A stretch of 64,000 nucleotides of DNA from JASHPR01 sp963833885 (lineage in GTDB: Bacteria; Actinomycetota; Actinomycetes; Streptosporangiales; Streptosporangiaceae). The stretch is from contig CAWHZU010000016.1 in the NCBI GenBank assembly GCA_963833885.1, positions 186,001 to 250,000 on the forward strand, in the 5' to 3' direction. A model generated the notes under the pieces. That model saw only the letters and a list, made by a program, of their open reading frames with translations, had not been told where the DNA came from and ran no database searches. Positions 18,440 through 26,450 of the stretch are shown in pieces (within the stretch, counting starts at the first letter, position 1; each line of letters starts with the position of its first letter). Both the position numbers and the translations under genes were made by a program.

Positions 18440-21400
18440 CGGGCGTCACCTCGCCAGTCTCGCTCCGGGATCGGCCACCCGGGCGCCCCCTCATCGTCGT
18501 CTGGCTCGCGGCGACGGTGCCGGCTGCCCCGGCTGGGCGGCAACGGGTCGAGCACGTCGCTGTGGCCGCCCGGCCAGCCGGACGGATCCTGCGCCGACCA
18601 GCCGGGGTCGTTGTTCCACCGATCGGTCTGGTCCGGCGGCGGCCACGTCCCCGACGGGGACCGCGGCGCCGCGACCTGCGGCAGACCGCCTGCGGGCTCG
18701 CTGCGCTCATCCGCTGGCCACCCGGCCGGGTGCGTCGGCTGCCAGCCAGCATCCGGGCTCGCCGGCTGATCCGACGGCCAGCCAGCACGCCCACCTTCCG
18801 GCCAGCCCGCAGCCTGGCCGGCGGCCACCCGGCGCCCGGGCTCGCCACGTCATCCGAGGGCCAGCCCGCTTGCTGATCTTCCGGCCAGCCCGCGCCCTGC
18901 CCGGCCTGTCCACCGGCGGGCCATTGCTGGTCGGCAGGCTCATCGGCCGCCCAGCCGGGACCGGCGTGCTCGTCGGCCCAGCCCGCACCGCCGCTGCTCG
19001 TCCGACGCCCAGCCCGCACCGCCCTGCTCGTCGGCCGCCCAGCCGGCGTTGGGGTCCTCGTCCGGCGCCCAGCCGGCACCGCGAGCCGCCGGCTCGGCTT
19101 CTGGCCACGGCGCTCGCCGGCGTGACGGCCCGCCCGCGGGCCGGCCCGCGCCGGGAACCGCCAGGTCGGCACCTGGCACGGAACCCGGGGCCGCGGCGGG
19201 CCGACCGGCCGGCAGGCTTCTCGGTCGCCGCGGCGACCGCGGCGCTGGCGCGGCGCTGCGTCCCGGTCCCGCCGCGGCCCGGCGCGGCCGCCTCGGGTGG
19301 CGACCCGACCGTGCGACCGGCGCCCGCCCGGCACGCCAGGCTCTCCGGCGGCTTCGGGCTCGGCCGCTGCCTCGGACTGCGGGGGGCCACCGACCAGGGA
19401 CGGTACCCCGCCCCCCGCCGACCTCCCCATTCCCCCTTCACTAGCCCCCTTCGCCCGGCCGCTCCTGGCCCTCGAGCCGGCGCCGCCGGGCGCGCTCTCC
19501 TCCGCCGTGCCCCTGGACCCGGGCAGGGCGAGCCCGGCGACCACCGCCACCGCAAGCAACTCGAAGATCAGGATGAGGTCACGGCCGCTCTGATCGCGCT
19601 TGATATCGAGCACTCCGCCGCCGGCTGGCAGCCGGAACGCCGCCGCCCAGCTGCCTGCGGGTGATGCCACCGGCGTCAGCGGCTGCCCGTTGAGCGTGGC
19701 ATGCCACCCCCCGGTGGGCTCGGCCAGCTCGAGCGTGCCGCCCGCCGCAGGTACCTGCGCACCCGAGACACCCAGCTCGCCGGATCGCACGGTCACCACG
19801 GTCCCGTTGGGCTCGATCACGCGGACGCGGGCGGCCGCATCGGTGACCCGCCAGAGCGCGAACGCAGAGGTGGAGCTCACCTGCTGCAGGCCCGCGACCC
19901 CGTTCAGCAGCCGCGCGAGGTCCTGGTTCACCGGCGTGGGCAGCAGCACAAAGCCGATGCCGAGCTGGGCGAGAAGCTGGCCCTGGTTGACCGCCTCGCC
20001 ACCGTTGGGAGCGACCAGGGCGGCGACTGCGGTGCTCAGCGCCTGCTGCGCCGCGGGAGCCGGCGTCAGGTCGGCGTCGCCGAGCGACGGGCTCGCCCCG
20101 CGCTGCAGGGAGAAGCTCACCGCGGTGGCCGCCTGGCGCAGCACGAGCGTCCGCTGCTGCAGGCCGTCGCTGGCCGAAGCCGAGACGACCGCCGGAACGA
20201 CGGGGCCCGACACCGGGCCGACCGGCCCGCGCACGCCGCTGATCACCCATGACACACCGGCAAGGACCGGTGCCGAGCAGGCGACCAGGGCCAGCGCCGC
20301 CACACCGATGCCGCGCAGCGTCCTTGGCCCGCGGCGGCCGGCCGGTTCGCCGCCGTTCCTGCCGCCCCGCCTGAAGCGCCTCTTGCCGCTGGACCCAGGC
20401 CAGTCGTCGATGTCCTCGTTGCCGGGGCCGTTCACGAGCCGGGGGATGTCCTCCCCCGCGGTCGCGCCCGCCAGCAGCAGGCCCACGGCGGCAATCAGCA
20501 TGGCGACCCCGGGCCAGGCTGGCACCGCCGACTGCCCGCTGCCCGGCGTGACCACGACGCGGCTCACCGCGACCGCGAAGAGCAGCCCGGCGAGGGCGAT
20601 GCTCCAGCCGGCCATCATCAGTGCCCGGCGCCTGCTCAACAGCAGAGCTGCCAGTGCGGCCACGGCGATCCCTGCGGTGACCCAAACCCGGGGCAGGCCG
20701 GGGCCGCCGGGGCTGAGCAGCAACAAGGACCGGGCAGACAGGTCGTGTACAGCCAGGCCGGGCTGCTGCAGACCGACCTCGAGCAGCAGCATGGTGGGAT
20801 TCGTGGCGACCTGGACCGTCCACGGCAGCAGCAGCACCGGCGGCACGGCCGCGACGATGCCCAGGTTCCGCCACATGCCAGGCCGGGCAGCCACCAGGGC
20901 CAGCGCGGCCACAAGGGCAACCACCCAGATCAGCGGCACGAATGCGGCGGCAACCGCGATCGCCAGGCCGGTGGCCCAGGCCGCCCGGCGCGCCCGTCTG
21001 GGTGGCAAGGTCAGCATCCGCCCGCCCAGCAGGGCGATCGCTGGTATCAGCACGAAGACGACGGCGGTGCCGACCCGGCCCGCGGCGATTGCGCCCATGG
21101 CGACGGGCAGCAGCGCGTATGAGGCCGCGGCCCAGACCCGGACCAGCGTGGAACGGGTGACTCGCCGGACGGCGAGGAAGGCCGAGATACCCGCCAGCGG
21201 CACGCTGCCGAGCAGGATCACGTCAACGGCCAGCCACGGCTTGCCGCCGAGCACGGTCGCGAGCGCGGCGATCACCGCCAGGTACGGTGGCGCGCTGCTG
21301 CCGGAGCCGACGCCAACCGGGTGGAACCCCTGGAGATACTCGTGCCAGAGCCCGGACGCGCCGCCCCAGGCGGGAATGAGCGCACCGCCGCCGAGCGGTC

Positions 21401-22658
21401 CGGGAGCGAGCAGCGACCGCTCGGCGACCAGGGATATCACGGTCAGGGCGATGAAGAGCAGCACACCGGGGTGGGTCAGGATGCGCTGCACGAGGCCGGT
21501 GTCGGTCAGCAGGAAGTCGGCCTCGTCGGGGTCGTCGGTCGCGTGATGTGTGCCCGTCGTGCCGGCCTGGTCGGACTTGGACAGTGCCGCCGCGGCGAAC
21601 TCCGCGATTCGCCGCAGCGACCGCCCGGGCGGCAGGTCGCGGCGCAGCCGTCCGTAGGCCGCCCGCCGGCCCAGCGCCCTGCTGCGGCGCAGCGCCAGCA
21701 ACCGGAACGGGTGGCCGAACACCGAGGCCACCGCCGCCAGCTCGTCCATGGCGGCGGACAGGCGCTTGGCAAGCAGGAAGAACATCGTGCGCAACAGCGA
21801 GACCGCCAGGTTGCCCACTGCCGATGTGAGCATCGGCACCGCCGGGAGATTCCCGATCAGGGTCAGCATCGCGTTGCGCCGGTCGAGGCGGCGCGGGCGG
21901 CGCGCGACCGATACCGGCCGCTTGCGGCGGGCGGACGCCTCCACGTGATAGACGACGGCATCGGTGATCAGCCGGACCCGGTGACCCGCCGCGTGCACCC
22001 GCCAGCAGAAGTCGACGTCCTCGCGGAACAGCCCCATGTCGGTGTCGAAGCCGCCCACCGAGTCCCAGATGTCTCGGCGGATCAGCATGCCCGCGCTGCC
22101 GACCGCGAGGCAGTCGCGGTCCCCGTCGTGCTGGCCCTGGTCCACTTCGCGCGGCTCGATGCTGGTGATCCGGCGTCCGGCCGTGTCGATGGCCACCCCC
22201 GCCTCGAGGATGACCTGGTGGTCAGCCCAGTCCCTGATCTTGGGACCGAGCACTCCGGCCGACCTGGTTTCGACGGTTCCGCGGAGCAGCTGCTCCAGGG
22301 CGTCGTGCGCTGGCTCGGAGTCGTCGTGCAGCAGCCACACCCACTCGATGTTCCCGGGTGCCTGCGGTCCTGCGGCGCCCGGGACATTTACGTTGGCCGC
22401 ACGGTGCTGCAGTGCGCGTGCGACGGCGGCGCCGTAGCCCGTGGTCCGGTCCATGCCAAACACGACCGACTGGCCGAGCAGACCCGCGAGGACCGAACCG
22501 CTGCGGTCGCGGCTGCCGGTGTCGACTGCGACTACGCGCTGTACCGGCCTGCTCTGCTCGAGCAGCGAGCCGATGACGCGGGGCAGCCACGCGGCACCGT
22601 CATGCGCGACGATCACCGCCGTGACGACGTGCTGCGGATATGTATCGTTCGACGACAA
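18436..22658 (-). CDS. Large GT2-family membrane glycosyltransferase (frameshifts in the C-terminal repeat tail)
   Basis: The N-terminal GT-A domain (about 1-260) has TAVIVAHDGAAWLP, DTGSRD, a donor/metal motif HDDSEP and the acidic FREDVDFCWR. About ten transmembrane helices and an extracellular region (about 870-1035) follow. From about 19.3 kb leftward the tail consists of GW(A/P)xDE repeats, but these jump between frames. An extra base at 18993 and missing bases near 18820 and upstream of 19179 would restore one frame ending at the TGA that overlaps the DUF5719 GTG. Without correction one frame runs on to 18006 through DUF5719. The start is a TTG; a start nearer TAVIVAHDG is possible. Probably polymerises or exports a cell-surface glycan. 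Confidence 0.75.
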
Positions 22659-22869
22659 GTGGGTCCGCTCGCTCTTTCAGAGGGCCACCTGCAGGCCGGG
22701 GAGGGCCGTACGTCCGGTCATGCAGGGCAGTAGTACCCCGTGAACAATACGCGAAGGGGGAGTATCAAGACGGCCAGATGCCGCGCTTGGCTGCAGTCCG
22801 GCGGAGTACGCGCTTCCCGGTGGGGAAGCAGGTTGCCGCCCGGCACAGCGCCGGCCAGTGCGGCCCGGG
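22659..22869. other. Short intergenic region between whiB and the GT2 gene
   Basis: 211 bases containing the presumed GT2 promoter. Short open frames here do not resemble known proteins. No clear hairpin terminator after whiB was seen. Confidence 0.4.
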
Positions 22870-23151
22870 CTACATCGCCGCGCGCTTGAGCCGCCTGCGC
22901 TCGCGCTCCGACAACCCGCCCCAGATGCCGAAGCGCTCATCGTGCTCGAGGGCGTACTCCAGGCACTCGGCGCGAACCTCACAGCTGCGGCAGACCTTCT
23001 TTGCTTCCCGGGTGGAGCCACCCTTCTCCGGGAAAAACGCCTCCGGATCTGTCTGCGCACACAGCGCGCGATCCTCCCAGCTCAGTTCTCCGGCATCGTC
23101 AACGTCGATGTCGAAACCGTCGTGCACCAGCGAGACGATGACCTCAGACAC
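22870..23151 (-). CDS. whiB: WhiB family Fe-S transcription factor (WhiB/WhiB2 type)
   Basis: 93 residues. The four iron-sulfur cysteines are Cys31, Cys54, Cys57 and Cys63 (LCAQTDPEAFFPEKG, KVCRSCEVRAECL), followed by the WhiB turn GIWGGLSERERRRLKRAA. The FFPEKGGSTREAKKVC segment and the location between the GT2 and F420 genes match WhiB of Streptomyces and WhiB2/WhmD of mycobacteria, a regulator of septation and development that works with a sigma factor or WhiA. The GTG start has GGAGGT 6 bases upstream. A good promoter lies about 78-107 bp upstream. Confidence 0.93.
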   Translation of the reverse strand: MSEVIVSLVHDGFDIDVDDAGELSWEDRALCAQTDPEAFFPEKGGSTREAKKVCRSCEVRAECLEYALEHDERFGIWGGLSERERRRLKRAAM

Positions 23152-23214
23152 TGCGCACCTCCAGCCCCCTCCCGATAACCCCGTCGGCCCGTGCCACTCC
23201 CCGTGGGCACGAGA

Positions 23215-23258
23215 ATTACACTGGTGAAATTACACCCGCGTGTCTTGCATCGCGTCAA
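23215..23258 (-). promoter_or_regulatory. Candidate whiB promoter with overlapping imperfect palindrome
   Basis: Reading leftward, -35 TTGACG (23258-23253) and -10 TGTAAT (23234-23229) are separated by 18 bases. A second TGTAAT (23220-23215) follows 14 bases later. The first -10 overlaps GGTGAAATTACACC (23224-23237), a 14-bp near-palindrome with one mismatched pair type, which could be an operator. Evidence is motif-based only. Confidence 0.5.
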
Positions 23259-23359
23259 GGGGAATACGTGATAATGCCCACCTGCTTGACCGTGATGACG
23301 GGAAAGTCCGCCACGATTTTCGCCTGATGACAAGCCTCGTCGCAGTCAGTAACCGGTAG

Positions 23360-23839
23360 TTAGCGCACCGACCCGGGCGTGACGTGAGTGTGCGACCGTT
23401 GCACCGCGCGGGTGAGGATCAGCCCGGCGACCGCCACGAGCAGGTTGCTGACGTCTGAGATGGAGAACCACCCATTCCCGCCGCCGAGGCTGAAGAGCCA
23501 GCCGATGACGCCCAGCACCACCGCGATCAGCTGAATGATGAGCGCGTACAACGCGATCTGCCGAAGGGACCCGAGCACGGGGCCGCCCAGCGCGGCGAGC
23601 AGCACCGCGGCGACCGGGAGCAACGTGAAGTCGATGCCCACCAGGTTGCCGGTGGCGGCGTAGACGTGGTCGGCGAAGGTGGGACCGTCCGACGAGCCCG
23701 GCAGGCCAAGCAGCATCCAGATGCCGATGCCGAGCAGGATCACGGCGGCGAACAGAAGCAGCCATGCGGCGTACTCCCGGGCCTTGCGAAAGTCTGTGAG
23801 GTCCATCCGTCCTGCTTCCGTCTTGATCCGCCCGGACAT
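23360..23839 (-). CDS. Small four-helix membrane protein, unknown function
   Basis: 159 residues with four predicted transmembrane helices: YAAWLLLFAAVILLGIGIWMLL, LLPVAAVLLAALGGPVLG, ALYALIIQLIAVVLGVIGWLF and SNLLVAVAGLILT. Short polar loops and no catalytic motif. The chosen ATG gives MSGRIKTEAGRMDLTDF; the internal ATG (MDLTDFRKAREY) is an equally plausible start. It lies between whiB and cofD, on the whiB strand and divergent from cofD. I do not recognise a family. Confidence 0.6.
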   Translation of the reverse strand: MSGRIKTEAGRMDLTDFRKAREYAAWLLLFAAVILLGIGIWMLLGLPGSSDGPTFADHVYAATGNLVGIDFTLLPVAAVLLAALGGPVLGSLRQIALYALIIQLIAVVLGVIGWLFSLGGGNGWFSISDVSNLLVAVAGLILTRAVQRSHTHVTPGSVR

Positions 23840-24139
23840 CCCCCGCGTGAGGAAAATGATGGCATCGCCCGTTGATCCGGCGGATCAAAACGCTTCGTCC
23901 GCCGCGGCAGGAACCACCCTGCGCCACCGTGGCAGGGGCCAGCGCGGCCGCCGTTCCGTGATCCCGGTGGTTTTTTCGCACATGCGACACAAACCCACCG
24001 GGATCATGAACGAGCTGCGGCTGGGCCTGCGGCGTCACCGCGGGTGGGTTTGGTTTCGGGGGCCGTGACGGGTCTGGATGCTGGTTTTGACTTTGGGGGG
24101 GTCGCGGGGGGCACCCCCCGCGAGTGCGAGACTTCCGGC
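23840..24139. other. Intergenic region between divergent membrane protein and cofD
   Basis: 300 bases. Contains the second GATC-capped inverted repeat (23959-24006) and a G-rich stretch just before cofD. I see no gene and no clear -35/-10 pair. Confidence 0.5.
23959..24006. repeat. GATC-capped inverted repeat, copy 2
   Basis: Arms TGATCCCGGTGG (23959-23970) and CCACCGGGATCA (23995-24006) are perfectly complementary over 12 bp. The loop contains a nested TCGCA/TGCGA pair. The right end continues TGAACG, as in copy 3 at 38.8 kb. It lies between divergent genes. Confidence 0.7.
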
Positions 24140-25122
24140 ATGCGCATCACCGTTCTGGCCGGCGGGGTAGGCGGGGCCCGCTTCCTGCGCGGCCTGAAGG
24201 CAGCCGCGCCCGACGCCGAGATCACGGTCGTCGGCAACACCGGCGACGACATCGACCTGTTCGGCCTGCACGTGAGCCCGGACCTGGACACCGTCATGTA
24301 CACGCTCGGCGGCGGGATCAGCGAGGAGCAAGGCTGGGGCGGGCCGGCGAGACGTTCACCGTGCTGCACGAACTCGCCGCGTACGGCGCCGGGCCCGACT
24401 GGTTCGGTCTCGGCGACCGCGACTTCGCCACGCACATCGTGCGGACCAGCATGCTGCGCGACGGCATCCCGCTGTCCGCGGTCACCGCCGCTCTCTGCAA
24501 GCGGTGGCAGCCCGGGGTCACCCTGCTGCCGATGACCGACGACCGGGTCCAGACCCATGTCGAGCTCGCCGGGAACGGAGACGGTGAAGGCGGAACGGGA
24601 AGCCGGGCGGGAGGTGCGCGCATCGTGCACTTCCAGGAGTGGTGGGTCCGGCTGCACGCAGAGGTGCCCGCCACGCAGATCCTGTTCACCGGGGCCGACG
24701 CGGCCAGGCCTGCGCTGGGCGTGCTGGAGGCGATCGCGGCAGCCGACTGCGTGCTGCTCCCGCCGTCCAACCCGGTGGTCAGCGTCGGCGCGATCCTCTC
24801 GGTTCCCGGCATCGCCGACGCGATGCGCGCCAAGACCGTGATCGGCGTCTCGCCGATCATCGGCGGGGCGCCGGTGCGCGGCATGGCCGACGCGTGCCTG
24901 ACCGCGATCGGCGTCGAGACCACCGCGGCCGCGGTCGCCGCGCACTACGGCGCCGGGCTGCTGGACGGCTGGCTGGTCGACGACCAGGACAAGGCGGCAG
25001 CCGAGGACCCCGCGCTGGCCGGCATCGCGGTCCGGGTGCTTCCGCTGTACATGACCGACCTTGCCGCGACCGCCGAGATCGCCCGCGCGGCCCTGGGCCT
25101 CGCCGTGGAGCTGGCGCGATGA
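24140..25122 (+). CDS. cofD: 2-phospho-L-lactate transferase / FbiA (F420 biosynthesis), single-base frameshift
   Basis: Transfers the lactyl- or enolpyruvyl-phospho moiety to Fo during coenzyme F420 synthesis. The N-terminus MRITVLAGGVGGARFLRGL and NTGDDIDLFGLHVSPDLDT are classic CofD motifs. After GGGISEEQGWG the frame is lost; it resumes one frame over as AGETFTVLHELAAYGAGPDWFGLGDRD and continues to LPPSNPVVSVGAILSVPG and the natural stop. One missing base after 24340 (a C would give GWGRAGETF) explains this. Everything else looks functional, so a sequence error is at least as likely as a mutation. The TGA overlaps the ATG of fbiB (ATGA). Confidence 0.88.
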
Positions 25123-26438
25123 AGCGGGCAGGGGACGTGAAGGGGGCAGGGGAGGTGGGCAGGGGGCTTACGGTCAGCGGCGTGGCGGGGCTGCCGGAGA
25201 TCACCCCCGGTGCCGATCTCGCCGGGATGATCTCCGACGCAGCGCCTGACCTGCGCGACGGCGACATCGTGGTCGTCACCTCGAAGATCGTCAGCAAGGC
25301 CGAGGGCCGGGTGATCCAGGCGGACCGGGAGCGCGCGATCGACGGCGAGACAGTCCGGGTGGTGGCCAGGCGCGGCCAGACCAGGATCGTTGAGACCAGG
25401 CACGGCCTCGTGCTGGCGGCCGCGGGTGTCGATTCATCAAACACCGCTCCGGGCACGGTGGTGCTGCTGCCGGAGGACCCGGACGGCTCGGCCCGGCGGC
25501 TGCGCAAGGCGCTGGGCGAGCGGCGCGGCGTCAACCTCGGCGTCGTGATCACCGACACCATGGGACGGCCGTGGCGCATGGGGCAGACCGACACCGCGAT
25601 CGGTGCCGCCGGGGTCGCTCCGCTGCGCGATCACCGCGGCCAGCCGGACACGTTCGGCAACACGATGGAGGTGACGGTCGCGGCGGTCGGGGACGAGATC
25701 GCCGCAGCGGCCGACCTGGTCAAGGCGAAGACCACGCAGATGCCCGTGGCGGTCGTGCGCGGCCTGGCCGAGCTGGTCACCGACGCCGACGGCCCCGGCG
25801 CCGCGGCGCTGATCCGGCCCGCGGCCGAGGACCTGTTCCGCCTCGGCGCCGCCGACGTGCTCTACGAACGCCGGACCGTCCGCGAGTTCACCGCCGAGCC
25901 CGTCGACGCCGCGGCCGTGCGCCGGGCGATCGCAGCGGCGGTGACCGCTCCGGCGCCGCACCACAGCGAGCCGTGGCGGTTCGCCGTGCTGGAATCGCAG
26001 CGGGCCAGGACCGCGCTGCTCGACGACATGCTCGCGGCGTGGACCGCGGACCTGCGCGGCGACGGGTTCACCGAGGAGCAGATCGCGCGGCGGGTGCGCC
26101 GCGGCGAGGTGCTGCACCGCGCGCCGCTGATCATCGTGCCGTGTCTCGCCGCGGAGGCCGCGCATCCCTACCCGGACGAGCGGCGCTCGGCAGCCGAGCA
26201 CACGATGTTCGTGGTCGCGATCGGCGCCGCCGTGCAGAACCTGCTCGTCGCGCTCGCGGTGGAAGGGCTCGGCTCGTGCTGGGTGTCCAGCACCCTGTTC
26301 TGCCAGCAGGCTGCCGCCGGCTCCCTCGGGCTGCCGCAGGGCTGGGAGCCGATGGGCGCCGTCGGGGTCGGCCACGCCGCCGCGCCGCCGCCGCCGCGAC
26401 CCGAGCGTGACCCCGACCGCTTCATCCTGACGCTCTGA
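25119..26438 (+). CDS. fbiB: Bifunctional FbiB: F420:gamma-glutamyl ligase plus FMN-dependent reductase domain
   Basis: 439 residues. The N-terminal CofE domain (about 15-250) adds glutamates to F420-0: GVAGLPEITPGADLAGMI, VVTSKIVSKAEGRV, and ITDTMGRPWRMGQTDTAIG. The C-terminal nitroreductase-like domain (about 250-439) has ERRTVREFTAEPVD, APAPHHSEPWRF and an FMN-site segment VEGLGSCWVSSTLF. In actinobacterial FbiB this domain reduces dehydro-F420-0. The ATG overlaps the cofD stop. Convergent with fbiC, 12 bp apart, so the whole F420 set except the guanylyltransferase lies here. Confidence 0.95.
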   Translation: MKRAGDVKGAGEVGRGLTVSGVAGLPEITPGADLAGMISDAAPDLRDGDIVVVTSKIVSKAEGRVIQADRERAIDGETVRVVARRGQTRIVETRHGLVLAAAGVDSSNTAPGTVVLLPEDPDGSARRLRKALGERRGVNLGVVITDTMGRPWRMGQTDTAIGAAGVAPLRDHRGQPDTFGNTMEVTVAAVGDEIAAAADLVKAKTTQMPVAVVRGLAELVTDADGPGAAALIRPAAEDLFRLGAADVLYERRTVREFTAEPVDAAAVRRAIAAAVTAPAPHHSEPWRFAVLESQRARTALLDDMLAAWTADLRGDGFTEEQIARRVRRGEVLHRAPLIIVPCLAAEAAHPYPDERRSAAEHTMFVVAIGAAVQNLLVALAVEGLGSCWVSSTLFCQQAAAGSLGLPQGWEPMGAVGVGHAAAPPPPRPERDPDRFILTL

Positions 26439-26450
26439 CCAGCCGGCCGC

